Shown: positions 1 through 8,613, numbered from the stretch's first letter. The stretch is DNA of 64,000 bases from Streptomyces aureocirculatus (GCF_000720475.1 NZ_JOAP01000002.1:1-64000), one strand, 5' to 3'. The notes: generated by a model not told the origin, from the letters alone. A program made the numbers and translations.

Positions 1-2
1 GC

Positions 3-86
3 CGCTACGAACGCAAGGCCGAGCACTTCCTCGCCTTCACCAGCATCGCCTGCACCCTCATCTGCTACCGCAGACTATCCAAATGA
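3..86 (+). CDS. IS5-type transposase, C-terminal end (runs in from left edge)
   Basis: Only the last 27 codons are in the window. They read R-Y-E-R-K-A-E-H-F-L-A-F and end in C-Y-R-R-L-S-K, the usual C-terminus of DDE transposases of IS5-type elements in Streptomyces, where the YERKAEHF stretch belongs to the final catalytic helix. The rest of the gene and one end of the element lie outside the window, so intactness cannot be judged. A terminal inverted repeat would be expected within a few tens of bases after the stop but cannot be confirmed without the other end. Confidence 0.8.
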   Translation, partial: RYERKAEHFLAFTSIACTLICYRRLSK

Positions 87-337
87 GATGGCGTCTTAGA
101 GGTCGTTTCCTCCCGAGGCTGGCAGTGGGCGCGGAGCTGGACCGCGGATGCGGCGTTGACGCGTGCAGGGTGTACGACCCTGGGGCTCCGTGGCCGCCTC
201 CAGGCCAGCCCCAACCCGAACACCAAGCTGCGGTTCCTCGAGGAGCGCGCCGTCGGCACCACCTGGGAACAGGTCGGCGAACCATGCGGAATCCCGGAGA
301 TCGGCACACCGGCCCCCCCGTCCGCGAACCTCGGACC
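87..337. other. Stretch with no assignable gene; possible coding remnant
   Basis: No complete gene is visible. A plus-strand frame at about 200 to 310 keeps G or C in nearly every third codon position and reads P-N-P-N-T-K-L-R-F-L-E-E-R-A-V-G, which suggests a fragment of a former gene, but it has no recognisable start, stop or family. Transposition is the likely cause of the disruption, given the transposase end immediately to the left. Confidence 0.35.
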
Positions 338-694
338 TCAGTCCTGCGCGGCCACGGTGGGCACGGGCGACACGGGGATCTTCAGCTTCTTGAACCACAG
401 CCGCAGCGCCTCGGTGACGCCGTCCTGCAGGTACAGCCCGGACTGCGCCAGCGCCGCGTCGAGGCGCACGTCGTCCTCCAAGAGCAGCCGGACCGACATC
501 GCGACCCGCTGCGGTCCGCGCTGGCAGCCCACATGGTGAGGGCGCCGCCCGGCCTTCGCGGCCGCGGCCGCCGCCTCCTGCGCGGCCTTGCGACGGGCGT
601 GCACGCGGGCGGGTGTCGTACGGGCGGATCTGCGCAAATGGGTGGTCCTCGCGGTGGTCACGGTCTGCCAACGCAGGCCGCGCCGGAACGTCAC
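338..694 (-). CDS. Hypothetical small protein, possible plasmid-type DNA-binding protein
   Basis: A 118-residue frame. Its second half has G or C in every third position, so it is very probably coding. An Ala/Lys/Arg-rich stretch (about residues 33 to 50) precedes a compact C-terminal segment, V-R-L-D-A-A-L-A-Q-S-G-L-Y-L-Q-D, then E-A-L-R-L-W-F-K-K. That segment resembles the short basic helices of small accessory proteins from actinomycete plasmids and integrative elements, but I cannot name the family. The start is uncertain: the first 30 residues are less convincing and an internal ATG at about residue 66 is possible. Its place among transposon debris suggests mobile origin. Confidence 0.45.
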   Translation of the reverse strand: MTFRRGLRWQTVTTARTTHLRRSARTTPARVHARRKAAQEAAAAAAKAGRRPHHVGCQRGPQRVAMSVRLLLEDDVRLDAALAQSGLYLQDGVTEALRLWFKKLKIPVSPVPTVAAQD

Positions 695-831
695 TGCTCC
701 GAAGCGTCAGCATTCCGCTGACACAGCTCATCCCCGGACCGTCGTGGACGGTGACGAACAGCGTGGACCCGACCCGATCGCCATCACACCGGTCTGGTTA
801 TGGTCCGTCCGTCCGGGTGAGTGGCGGCTGC

Positions 832-1521
832 TCATGCCCACCCAGGCAGGTCATAGACCGCGTCACACAGCGGATCCGCAGCCTCGTCGACGCGATGCGC
901 GGGAAGGGTTTCACGGTCATCTGGGTTGAGGACGGCCATGAGTTTGGCTGAGGCCCACCACCCCACGTTGCGGAGCTGGCGGGTGTCATCGTCGTACAAC
1001 GCAACGTCCACGCCAACGGTGCCGTAGTCGCAGGTCGGATAGACACGCAGGACGGCGGGGGTGCGCAGGTTGAAGCCTACGAGGTGGTACAGCCCCGGAG
1101 CAGCGGAAGCTGCCGCGCCATGCCAAAGGAGGTCTCCTACCAAGTCGGCGATCACGTAGTCCAGCGCGTCCTGGGCTGTGACTTCGCTCTTTCTGGTCAG
1201 TAGACCTGCGGCTTCCAGTCCTGCGATGTCGACTACCCGCAGACCCTCATCGCTGCGCGTGTGCGAGAGGTCTTCAGCCAAGGCCCGCTGTGCCACGTGG
1301 CGTAGGGCCCCGACATACCACCAATCGCCGATCTGTTGTCCGTCCGGCCATCGTTCGGGCAGGTCCACGAGGAGCGGGTCGACAGTTGAACTGGCCAAGT
1401 GGACTCGGAAACGGTCACTGCCGGTCCGATGGGCAGCACGAATGTAATAGTCGGTCCCGGGAAGCGGGGTGCCGATGAAGCGGCGAAGCGTCAGCAAGAC
1501 GCGGGCCGGGAAATCGTCCAC
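832..1521 (-). CDS. Hypothetical protein, 229 aa
   Basis: A good coding frame starting at an ATG with a close GGAG ribosome site. The product is soluble, acidic, and has no signal peptide or membrane segment. It is rich in Trp, Tyr and Asp (for example G-D-W-W-Y-V-G and V-G-W-W-A-S-A-K) and ends in L-P-G-W-A. I do not recognise the family. It stands alone between mobile-element debris on one side and an exonuclease fragment on the other, so neighbours say nothing about its role. Confidence 0.6.
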   Translation of the reverse strand: MDDFPARVLLTLRRFIGTPLPGTDYYIRAAHRTGSDRFRVHLASSTVDPLLVDLPERWPDGQQIGDWWYVGALRHVAQRALAEDLSHTRSDEGLRVVDIAGLEAAGLLTRKSEVTAQDALDYVIADLVGDLLWHGAAASAAPGLYHLVGFNLRTPAVLRVYPTCDYGTVGVDVALYDDDTRQLRNVGWWASAKLMAVLNPDDRETLPAHRVDEAADPLCDAVYDLPGWA

Positions 1522-1566
1522 GTCTCCAGAATTCTCCGACCGGCGTCTGCTGACTGCATGTACCGA

Positions 1567-1808
1567 TCAGATGTTGTTGACCCAGTCAGGACACACTGTC
1601 TGACCCTTGCAGTAGGAAGTGATGGTCCCGATGGGCCGCCCGTCAGGAGTCTTGACGCCTCCAGGCCCCTTCTCTCCTCGCTCAGCGCTGGTCGGCTTGA
1701 CCAGGGTGTCCGTCAACTTCTTGCCGGTGGCCGCGTCGATCACAGCGACCTCGACCATCTGCCCGTCCAGGTCGGTGGTCTCGGTGTTTGTCCGGGCAGT
1801 TCTGCAGC
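1567..1808 (-). pseudogene. 3'-5' exonuclease-like fragment, truncated at both ends
   Basis: The frame reads T-E-T-T-D-L-D-G-Q, then V-E-V-A-V-I-D-A-A-T-G-K and L-T-D-T-L-V-K-P. This matches the Exo I region of DEDD exonucleases (the epsilon subunit family), with the Asp of the D-x-E motif replaced by Thr or lost at the break. The codons upstream of about 1800 do not look like the family N-terminus. After V-K-P the sequence no longer follows the fold and stops at 63 codons from the first Met, where a full domain needs about 170 residues. It is a relic. Confidence 0.5.
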
Positions 1809-2065
1809 GTCTCAGTGAGTGACACAGTCGGGGATTTTGGAGATGTGGAGCTCAGTGGGAGTGGCCGGCAGGTAGATCCCGCCTTCCCCTGCAGAGGGAT
1901 TTCCGCTGCCGGTCTCTGCGAGTGCAGGACCACGCCCCCTGTAACGGGTTCGCGAGACGCCAGAGCTGCGCCCTGTGGTGCTGAAGCGGTGGGTGGTGCG
2001 TTCGTCGGCCCTTGACCGAGGCGTGGCCCTTACTGTGTCAGTTCGAGTGAACTGCACTCCCGGCA
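1809..2065. other. No clear gene
   Basis: A minus-strand frame of about 84 codons covers most of this gap and ends T-E-L-H-I-S-K-I-P-D-C-V-T-H. Its last 35 residues have coding-like composition, but there is no ribosome site and no recognisable family. It may be the tail of the same decayed gene as the exonuclease fragment or an unrelated relic. Confidence 0.25.
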
Positions 2066-3076
2066 TCAGCTCTGCGTCCCCTCGCGGTATCCAATAACGG
2101 CTGCATCGGGTACAACGAGCAGCTTGCCGGTGGTACGCCGAGCCTCCAGATCGCTGTGGGCCTGGGCGGCCTCGGCCAGAGGGTAGCGGGCCGTTACGGT
2201 GACCTCAAGCGCCTTGGAGCGCACCCACTCGAACACATCGGCGGCGCGTCGGAGCAGTTCGGACCGATCGGCGATGAAGTCCCCGAGGCTGGGCCGGATC
2301 AGGGTCAGCGAACCACCGTGGGCGAGCCGAATGGGATCAAACGGCGGCACGGCACCACTTGCGGCGCCGAAGAGTACGAGATGGCCGCGAGTTCGCAGGC
2401 TGGCGAGGCTCGCGTCGAAGGTGTGCGCGCCGACGCCGTCGAAGACAACCGGCAGTCCCTGACCGCCGTTGAGCCGCCTCACCTCGGCTGCGAGATCGTC
2501 GACTGCGGAGTAGAGGATCACCTCAGCGGCCCCGGCACGCTTCGCCAGTTCGGCCTTCGCCGTGGTCGACGTCGTGCCTATCACCCTGCCGGCGAGGTGG
2601 GTGATGAGCTGGGTCAAAAGTAGCCCCACGCCACCGGCAGCCGCATGCACGAGCACCGTGTCGCCCCACTGGACCGGGTAGGCGTCCTTGACGAGATAGT
2701 GCGCGGTCATACCTTGCAGGAGCACGGCGGCGGCGGTCTCGAAGCCGATATCGTCAGGTAGCGGCACCAGCCGGGTGGAGTCCACGACGGCCCGTTCGGC
2801 ATAAGTGCCGGGAATCTCCACCCAACCGACCCGGTCCCCCACTGCGACGTCGGCGACGTCGGGTCCAACTTGGACGACCGTGCCCGCGCCCTCAGTGCCC
2901 GGGGTGAAGGGCAGCGGGAGGGTGTATCGGCCCTCGCGGTGGTAGACGTCGAGGAAGTTGACCCCGGATGCGGCGACCTCCACGACCGCCTGGCCCGGAC
3001 CCGGCCGCGGCTGGTCCACATCGACCTCCCGCAGCACCTCGGGACCGCCCACTTCGTATACCTGAATCGCTCGCAT
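2066..3076 (-). CDS. Quinone oxidoreductase, zinc-independent MDR family
   Basis: A 336-residue medium-chain dehydrogenase/reductase that probably reduces quinones or enones with NADPH in the cytoplasm. The N-terminal GroES-like domain begins M-R-A-I-Q-V and has the G-x-G-P-G-Q segment and the S-G-V-N-F-L-D signature of the QOR subfamily. The Rossmann segment A-A-A-G-G-V-G-L-L-L follows, and zinc ligands are absent. The start was set at the ATG at 3076, which has a GGAG site and matches the family N-terminus; a longer frame upstream adds 24 unrelated residues. It stands alone, and no regulator is adjacent. Confidence 0.9.
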   Translation of the reverse strand: MRAIQVYEVGGPEVLREVDVDQPRPGPGQAVVEVAASGVNFLDVYHREGRYTLPLPFTPGTEGAGTVVQVGPDVADVAVGDRVGWVEIPGTYAERAVVDSTRLVPLPDDIGFETAAAVLLQGMTAHYLVKDAYPVQWGDTVLVHAAAGGVGLLLTQLITHLAGRVIGTTSTTAKAELAKRAGAAEVILYSAVDDLAAEVRRLNGGQGLPVVFDGVGAHTFDASLASLRTRGHLVLFGAASGAVPPFDPIRLAHGGSLTLIRPSLGDFIADRSELLRRAADVFEWVRSKALEVTVTARYPLAEAAQAHSDLEARRTTGKLLVVPDAAVIGYREGTQS

Positions 3077-3357
3077 GACTCTCCAATTCCGGCTCACATC
3101 CCCCACCAACTCCGTGGATGGCGATCCGATTCCCGGCATGCAGATCAACGCCCGCCAGCACCACGCGCTGGCCGGCTGACCGCGTACGGTTCGCCGATCC
3201 GGGTTCTCACCTGCTCGAGCTCCTCCGGCTCGTAGTCCGCCAGGATCCTGCCCGAGAGATCACGCGTCTACCTCCCCCGCGACCGTGGTCGAGCGGTCCG
3301 CTCGGGTCGCCAGTTCTTCCGTTCGGCGGGGAGGGTTCTTCGTCAAGGAGACGGGCT

Positions 3358-3639
3358 CTACCTCTCGGTGCAGGCGTCGTTGTCGGAGTCGTCCGTACGG
3401 CGTCGGCGGGCGGCCAGGAGTGCGCCTCCGCCGGCGGCGAGGAGGACTCCGGCGCCGCCGAGCAGCCACGGGGTGGCGTCGGCGCCGGTGTGGGCGAGGG
3501 AGCCGTCGGGCTCGGGAGCCGTGGTGCTCGATGCGGTCTCGTCGGAGGCCGGGGAGCCGGTCGGCTTCTATGTCGGCCCCGGCGTGCCGTCGTCACCGGA
3601 GCCGCCGGACGTCGGCTTGTCCGTGGGCTTGTCCGTCGG
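3358..3639 (-). pseudogene. C-terminal remnant of a sortase-anchored surface protein
   Basis: The minus strand encodes a Thr/Pro/Ser/Gly-rich linker (repeats of P-T-D-K), then the sortase signal L-A-H-T-G, a hydrophobic membrane stretch (W-L-L-G-G-A-G-V-L-L-A-A-G-G-G-A) and an R-R-R-R tail. This is the classic cell-wall anchoring end of Streptomyces secreted proteins. A TAG interrupts the linker in frame near 3567, another TAG lies just upstream, and no exported domain precedes it, so only the anchor survives. Confidence 0.7.
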
Positions 3640-3783
3640 CTAACGGACAAACGCCGCAGCGTCCTTCCGTTCCTTCCCCTCGTACCGCACCAGGCGCAGC
3701 AACTCCCGTTCAGGAAACGGCCACTGCGGGCCGGTGAGGACGAACCGGTCGACCACCCCACGCGCCCGTAGCCACGCGAACAT
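3640..3783 (-). CDS. Small hypothetical protein or fragment, 47 aa
   Basis: An ATG frame with strong coding-type third positions: it starts M-F-A-W-L-R-A-R-G-V-V-D-R-F and ends K-D-A-A-A-F-V-R. It shares its stop region with the upstream end of the surface-protein remnant. Basic and aromatic residues are common and there is no membrane segment. I do not recognise it; the abrupt beginning after an in-frame TGA suggests it could be the end of a lost gene. Confidence 0.35.
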   Translation of the reverse strand: MFAWLRARGVVDRFVLTGPQWPFPERELLRLVRYEGKERKDAAAFVR

Positions 3784-4063
3784 GGCTCACTGTCAGCTTC
3801 TTCCCCGCCCGCAGAGCAAGCAGCCGCAGCGCCGCGCAGCGCCGTCCTCGACGCCCGGGCAATCCGCCGCCCGCGCACGGCGTCGCCGCCCCCATGTCAG
3901 TACGGCCACGCGGTGAGGCCTGTGACGTCCAGGCGCAGGACGAGGCTGCCGGCTTGTGTAATCGTCGGCCTTTGATCATCTGGCTTCTGAGAGTGGCGGC
4001 TCGCGCTTCGGTTCAGGGGAATCCCGTAGCGCGGCCGCCCCTTCGGTTGGCGTTGCGGGGTTG

Positions 4064-5233
4064 TCAGCGGATGCTGAGTGCGACGATCTGGGTGACCTCA
4101 TCGGCGGCGAAGTTGTCGTCGCTGACCAGGAGCAGGGTGCGTTCGCCGTTGGGCAGGGTCGGGCCCCAGGTCATGCCTTCGGTGTTGTCGACCGTGGACA
4201 GGTCCAGGTCGTGGAAGTCCGTGACCAGTGTCTTGCGCATGGGGATGATCTTCTGCCCGGCCAGGGAGTCCATGTTCTGCACCTTCGTCGCGCCGCGGGT
4301 GGTGGCGTCGTAGATGCGGATCTTGAATCCTGCGCCCGCCACCCAGGTGCGTTCGAGTACGAGGTAGCGGCTGGGGTCTTCGGGGAAGGCGAGGATCGCG
4401 GGCACCCCGGTGTCCGGGCCCCACGGGCTGGTCGGGTCGGGCTCCGTGAAGATCTTCTCCAGCGGGTAGGCGAACTGCCCGAGGACGTCGCCCTGCCGGT
4501 TCTGCTGGGTGACGCGGACCAGGGCGCCGCGCTCCAGGTCGGGCTCCGGGCCGTCTTGGAACAGCGGCCCCTCGACGGCGCTGGTGAGCGTGCTGTTGTG
4601 GTCGCCGAAGGTGATCGCTTCCACCGCCTTGTTCCGCCTGAGACCCCAGTCCTGCCTGGTCGACTCGTAGTGGCGCGGCAGAGGCAACTGACCGCGATAC
4701 TGGCCGGTCCGGGTGGCGAACTGGATCGTCGGCTGGATCAGCGGGTCACTCGACGATTTGGGCCGGTCGCCTTCCTGCGCCCACCAGTAGCGGCAGCCCA
4801 GCGGGTCGACCCGCAGCTCTTCCGGGTCAACGACCTTGCCGTCGCGGGCGCTGGCCGGCGGGTACACCGAGCCGTCCGGCTGCAGGAAGGGGTGCGTGCC
4901 GGTGAAGTCGACGGAGTGCACCCCGGCGCCGTCCACACGGATTCTGGCGGTGTAGAAGCGGGCGGGCTGCAGGACCGAGCGGTCGTCGCTGACCATCACG
5001 TACTCACCCGTACACGGATTGCGGTCGATGCCCGACAGCCCGCCAACCGTCGTGTTCTGGAAAGGGAGTTTGTGCGGAACGATCTTCTCGCCCAGCAACC
5101 GCGCCTGAGCCCCGATGTCGGACCGATGCGGGGGCGCGTCGGTGTCTCCCGGCTGGGCTGCCACCGCGGGGGCCATCGTGGCCGCCAGCGCCAGGGCCAC
5201 AGTGCATGCGCGGCGGATCAAAGTGGCTTTCAT
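4064..5233 (-). CDS. Secreted esterase-like protein of the phytase-like family
   Basis: A 389-residue exported protein. A Sec signal peptide (M-K-A-T-L-I-R-R, hydrophobic core, cleavage near A-V-A-A-Q) precedes one long domain that matches the 'esterase-like activity of phytase' family (PF13449): V-G-G-L-S-G-I-D, Y-V-M-V-S-D-D-R near the front, E-A-I-T-F in the middle, and N-T-E-G-M-T-W-G-P and L-L-L-V-S-D-D-N-F near the end, all blades of a beta-propeller. The natural substrate of such proteins is uncertain. The gene is monocistronic on the minus strand, with a 480-base gap upstream that should hold its promoter. Confidence 0.88.
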   Translation of the reverse strand: MKATLIRRACTVALALAATMAPAVAAQPGDTDAPPHRSDIGAQARLLGEKIVPHKLPFQNTTVGGLSGIDRNPCTGEYVMVSDDRSVLQPARFYTARIRVDGAGVHSVDFTGTHPFLQPDGSVYPPASARDGKVVDPEELRVDPLGCRYWWAQEGDRPKSSSDPLIQPTIQFATRTGQYRGQLPLPRHYESTRQDWGLRRNKAVEAITFGDHNSTLTSAVEGPLFQDGPEPDLERGALVRVTQQNRQGDVLGQFAYPLEKIFTEPDPTSPWGPDTGVPAILAFPEDPSRYLVLERTWVAGAGFKIRIYDATTRGATKVQNMDSLAGQKIIPMRKTLVTDFHDLDLSTVDNTEGMTWGPTLPNGERTLLLVSDDNFAADEVTQIVALSIR

Positions 5234-5714
5234 GACACTGAGCTTGGCCCAGCGTCACCACCCCGCGCAGTCACCCGCCAGGGTGACCGGCGCCGCGGGT
5301 GCCACTCTGCCGTGTGGTGGGTGTGGTCTGTGAGTTGAGGGCATACCACTGAGCTTGGGCTGTGCAAGCAGGCCTGGGACGGTGACGGTGCCTGGTGGTC
5401 TTTGTCAGCTTCGGAAAAGGTGCGGCGTCCCGAGGCCTTTCGCGGCATAAGGGCCTCGGTACCCGCCTGTCCTTCCGCTGCTCGTGCGTCACGCCTGGTC
5501 GATTGGCCAGCGAAGCAGCCGCCAGTGGTTCCGGCCGCGAGCGGCCCGGCGTTGCTGGAGAGCGTTTCGGCGTCGTAGGGCAGTGTTGCTGGAAGCTGCA
5601 GTGGTGCAGTGATCGGAGTGCTGGCGGGCCGGTCTCCGAGATGTCGTCAGTGTCTCGGTACCGGCCCTGTCAGCGGTGGGTCACACCTGTCTGGCAGCCG
5701 TTGTGCTCACCTTG
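5234..5714. other. Intergenic gap with a hairpin
   Basis: No gene is seen in these 480 bases between two minus-strand genes. A hairpin with 8-bp arms (CCGAGGCC and GGCCTCGG) lies at 5430 to 5459 with a 14-base loop. It has no U-rich tail. It could terminate transcription of the lectin-like gene, which ends at 5715, or be a regulatory site upstream of the phytase-like gene. Confidence 0.4.
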
Positions 5715-6593
5715 TCAGGAGGCGTCCTCGGTGCCGGCGTCGTCCAGTTCGTCGTCGTCGGCCGTGTAGGTGCGGTGGTACAGCTTGTTGTCCCGGCCTC
5801 GGATGAACAGTTCGATGTTGCCCTTCCTCCGGGACACCGCCGCGGGGGCGTCGTCCGTGCCGGTGATGCCGAGGTCGATCCACTCGCTCCACTGGCTGCC
5901 GTTCCAGAACCGGTGCAGGATCTGGTGGTCGTGTCCCTTGGCGAAGACGTCCAGCCGGTCCGGCCCCCAGGTAGCGGCTCCGGGGCCGGAGATGAAGCCG
6001 GTGCCGATCTCCCGCCAGGTGCCCCAGGTGCTGCCGTTGAGCACGCGGTGGTACATCTTGTTGCTGTTCGCTCCGCGCGCGAACAGGTCGACGCGGCCGG
6101 TGGCCCAGGACACCGCAGCGGTGCCGTTGATGGTCCCGCCGATGGAGCTGAACGACCCCCAGGGCTGGTCGATCGGCGCGGTGGCGTGCAGGACGGCGTT
6201 GACGTTGTTCACGGTGAGCAGGTCGATGCGGCCCTCACCCGCGGCCGCCGCCGCCACCCCGCCCCACGCCTGGGTGGTCTCGTTGGTCTGGGCCCACTTG
6301 TCGGGCCAGTTGGAGCCCTCGATCCAGCTCTTGCGGTAGATCACCCGCTTGCCGCCCACCGCATAGACCGTGTACCGGTCCGACTTGCCTGCGACGATCG
6401 CCGGGTCGTACGTCAGGCTGCCGCCCAGGTCGTTCCAATCAGCCCACTCCTGGCCCTCGTTCCAGGACCGGGCGACGATCCGGTTCTTCGGCCCCCGGGC
6501 GACCACGGTCATCTTCGACGGGACGCGCGATGCCACGCTCGGTGCTGAAATGATCGTGCCTTCCACGCTCTTCCAACCGCTCCACTCACCCAT
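5715..6593 (-). CDS. Beta-propeller lectin-like protein (DUF346/PLL-like repeats)
   Basis: A 292-residue protein made of about six repeats of 45 to 50 residues, each with a hydrophobic strand, a charged turn and a W-x-x-W motif: W-S-G-W, W-A-D-W, W-P-D-K-W, W-G-S-F, W-G-T-W and W-S-E-W. Blades include R-V-D-L-F-A-R-G and N-I-E-L-F-I-R-G-R-D-N-K-L-Y-H. This is the fold of DUF346 and PLL-type fucose-binding lectins. No signal peptide is seen from the chosen ATG, which has an AGGAG site. An upstream in-frame ATG at 6665 would add 24 residues but has no site. Sugar binding is inferred from the fold. Confidence 0.8.
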   Translation of the reverse strand: MGEWSGWKSVEGTIISAPSVASRVPSKMTVVARGPKNRIVARSWNEGQEWADWNDLGGSLTYDPAIVAGKSDRYTVYAVGGKRVIYRKSWIEGSNWPDKWAQTNETTQAWGGVAAAAAGEGRIDLLTVNNVNAVLHATAPIDQPWGSFSSIGGTINGTAAVSWATGRVDLFARGANSNKMYHRVLNGSTWGTWREIGTGFISGPGAATWGPDRLDVFAKGHDHQILHRFWNGSQWSEWIDLGITGTDDAPAAVSRRKGNIELFIRGRDNKLYHRTYTADDDELDDAGTEDAS

Positions 6594-6775
6594 GTGCTCC
6601 TGCTTCCCCTCGTGATGTGGCGACTGGAACCCGCCGCCACTGGAAGTAATGGCGTCGATACGCATGGCGAAAACGACAGGGCGGCGGCAATCAGCCGATG
6701 CGTCCAAAACAGCTTGAAAAGACAGGGATCTTGGGATGCTCGTGCTATGGCACCGTCGAGGGCCGTGCCTGGACT

Positions 6776-7090
6776 TCAGCCCGGGAGACCGTGCGGAAAC
6801 GGAACGTCACCGTCGCCCTCTGGCTCCTCGGGCAGCGGTGTTTCGGCTGCGTCAGGGGCGGGCTGTGGCTCGGCTCTGGGTGCGCGGTGGCGACTGAAGC
6901 GACCCAGGACCCGGGCGGCACTGGCGGCTGCCTGCTCGGGAGCATCCTGCACGATCTGTTCGAGAGCGAGGATGCCGCCGATACGTACATAGGTCTGTTC
7001 GGAACCGAGGCGTTCCAGGCGTTTGGTGAAGCGGTCGGTGGTCTGGTCGCGACGGGTCAGGCTGCCTGACGTCGAATCGGGCGCTGTCAT
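6776..7090 (-). CDS. Short pentapeptide-repeat-type protein, N-terminal module only
   Basis: A 104-residue protein with a strong GGAGG site. Residues 12 to 50 (T-D-R-F-T-K, L-G-S-E-Q, V-R-I-G-G-I-L-A-L-E-Q-I-V-Q-D) match the conserved leader of actinomycete pentapeptide-repeat membrane proteins, which normally continue into A-N-L-x-x repeats. Here a proline/glutamate-rich tail ends in H-G-L-P-G and no repeats follow. It is either a truncated paralogue or a stand-alone small protein. The normal N-terminal membrane helices are also missing. Confidence 0.6.
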   Translation of the reverse strand: MTAPDSTSGSLTRRDQTTDRFTKRLERLGSEQTYVRIGGILALEQIVQDAPEQAAASAARVLGRFSRHRAPRAEPQPAPDAAETPLPEEPEGDGDVPFPHGLPG

Positions 7091-7291
7091 GAGTCCTCCG
7101 GAGCCGCTCCCCTCGCGGATTGATACCGCAGGGTGCACAGTTGACAAAAGCACGATGCACGCTCGAGGAGTGGCGTCTGCCACACGTCCTGCGGCAGCAG
7201 GCGCCCGCCTCAGGGGACCGCAGCGACAGCACACAGGCGGAGAGGGGCCGACGCCTTGCCTTTGCTCTGTCCTGCGGCGGCGTGAGCCGGA

Positions 7292-7640
7292 TCAGTCCAG
7301 GGCGTCGCCGAGGGCCGTCAGCAGGACGCTCTCGCAGGCTCCGGGGCCATCGACGAAGTCCACGAAGACCGCGATCAGCGCGAGCTCGCACCCCCTCGTG
7401 TCCGCGCACTGTCGGGGACCGGCCCGGCCGCATCGTGCCAGGCCTCGAACGCCACGGTCACCACCTTGCGCACCATGGGCAGACCAGCCGCGCTCACCTG
7501 CTCCGACCGCTGCTCGACGAGCTGGTTCATCAGCATGTCGATGAACCGCTCGGTGAACTGCGCACCGCCAGCGCGGTATCGGGTCAAGTCGCGCGCTGCA
7601 CGGCTGTCCCTTCTTCGTCCGCGAGGCCAGTCCGGTGATA
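7292..7640 (-). pseudogene. Frameshifted gene relic, probable regulator C-terminus
   Basis: Two overlapping minus frames join into one sensible sequence: L-T-R-Y-R-A-G-G-A-Q-F-T-E-R-F-I-D-M-L, later V-V-T-V-A-F-E-A-W-H, then after a shift near 7395 E-L-A-L-I-A-V-F-V-D-F-V-D-G-P. Composition is coding-like on both sides of the shift. The helical, hydrophobic pattern would suit the ligand domain of a TetR-type regulator, but no DNA-binding domain is found. It sits where the regulator of the downstream MerR-type promoter would be expected, yet shows no MerR features. Confidence 0.4.
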
Positions 7641-7644
7641 GAAG

Positions 7645-7675
7645 TTGACCTCAACCTAAGTTGAGGTCCTAGGTT
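7645..7675 (+). promoter_or_regulatory. MerR-type promoter with palindromic operator
   Basis: A -35 TTGACC (7645-7650) and a -10 TAGGTT (7670-7675) are separated by 19 bases, the over-long spacing used by MerR-family activators. The spacer carries the perfect palindrome GACCTCAAC-CTAA-GTTGAGGTC. The start codon at 7682 lies 7 bases after the -10 end, so the transcript is probably leaderless. No MerR gene is adjacent; the regulator must be elsewhere. Confidence 0.8.
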
Positions 7676-7681
7676 TCCCCC

Positions 7682-8104
7682 ATGGACACCACGAACTTCA
7701 CTGTTCCCGCCAACGACGCCGATGAGCAAAGAATTCGCGAGTTGGTCGCGCGGTCCCAGGAGGCGCAGATCGACCCGGACGTGCTGCCTGCGCTACACAC
7801 GGCGAACTTGGTGATCGTCAACTTGGCCGGGCGGCGCCTCTTCGGGCGCGAGGCCTTCGCTTCGGCCATGACCGAAGCGCTCTCGTCACCACTCAAGGAC
7901 ATCCGGACCTCGCTGGAGGTCGACGACATCCGGTTCACCACCCCAGACGTCGCTGTCGTCAGCCTCACCAAGACCGTCCATGACGAACGGTCCGAGACGG
8001 AGAGCTCGTCCGAGCTGCCCTCGGTCGGTGTCATGACCTACGTTTTGACCCGCCAGGGCGACGACTGGCGCATTGCCCTGGCCCAGACGACACCGGTCCG
8101 CTGA
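7682..8104 (+). CDS. SgcJ/EcaC-type SnoaL-like protein
   Basis: A 140-residue NTF2-fold protein. The segment R-I-R-E-L-V-A-R-S-Q-E-A-Q near the start, I-V-N-L-A-G-R-R-L-F-G-R-E-A-F, and the closing G-D-D-W-R-I-A-L-A-Q-T-T-P are typical of the SgcJ/EcaC family (DUF4440). Members are small cytoplasmic proteins, some in oxidative or biosynthetic pathways, most of unknown function. The ATG lies directly after the promoter's -10 box with no room for a ribosome site, so translation is probably leaderless. The MerR-type promoter suggests induction by a small molecule or oxidative signal. Confidence 0.85.
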   Translation: MDTTNFTVPANDADEQRIRELVARSQEAQIDPDVLPALHTANLVIVNLAGRRLFGREAFASAMTEALSSPLKDIRTSLEVDDIRFTTPDVAVVSLTKTVHDERSETESSSELPSVGVMTYVLTRQGDDWRIALAQTTPVR

Positions 8105-8109
8105 GCGGC

Positions 8110-8440
8110 CGCTGTGCCGACCAGGGCGCGCTTTCCGCGAAAGCCATGTCGTTTGAGAACCCGACCCCGGGCGAGGGACAGCACGGTCTGTTTGCGCCCC
8201 TTCCCCTCCGCGCGCTTTCGCTCGTAGTTCGCCCGTGCCGGAGGGCTGCATGTCGCCGCCGGTCGCGGCGATGAAGGTGGCCCCGAGCATGGCGCCCATG
8301 CCGGGCAGACTGCGGATCACCTCGGCGTGCGGGTGTTTTTGACCTTGCGATTCTTCCGCCAGGTCTCGTTGCCGCAGCCCGGGCCCAGGACACCGCACTG
8401 CCCAGAGATGCACCTGACTCCGCCGCGGCGGATCGTGGCC
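8110..8440 (-). pseudogene. IS110-family transposase remnant
   Basis: Two frames on the minus strand give recognisable IS110/IS116/IS902 pieces. H-P-H-A-E-V-I-R-S-L-P-G-M-G, then A-A-T-G-G-D-M is the C-terminal helix-hairpin-helix region, and after a shift Y-E-R-K-R-A-E-G-K, then T-V-L-S-L-A-R-G-R is the conserved end of the protein. About 60 residues between them are missing, as is the catalytic N-terminal domain. It lies immediately after the SgcJ-like gene. Confidence 0.7.
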
Positions 8441-8613
8441 GGTATCTGATAGCCGGTCAGCAGCAGCATCGGCGCGAGGGGGTCGGCCATGAGCCGGGTG
8501 TTCTCCTCGCAGGTCTACTCAGCCCGACGGTAGGAGCCGAACCAGGGCTACTGGACCGTGATCGGTCTTGTCGCGCTCATGGTTGCGCTTGCGTTCGCTC
8601 CCTGTCTCCTCCC

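Noticed and set aside
4061..5338. Long plus-strand frame opposite the phytase-like gene
   Set aside because: No ribosome site or family pattern, while the minus strand has a signal peptide and propeller motifs.
7292..7640. MerR-type regulator for the adjacent promoter
   Set aside because: No winged-helix MerR signature is present in any frame; the relic resembles a different regulator type.
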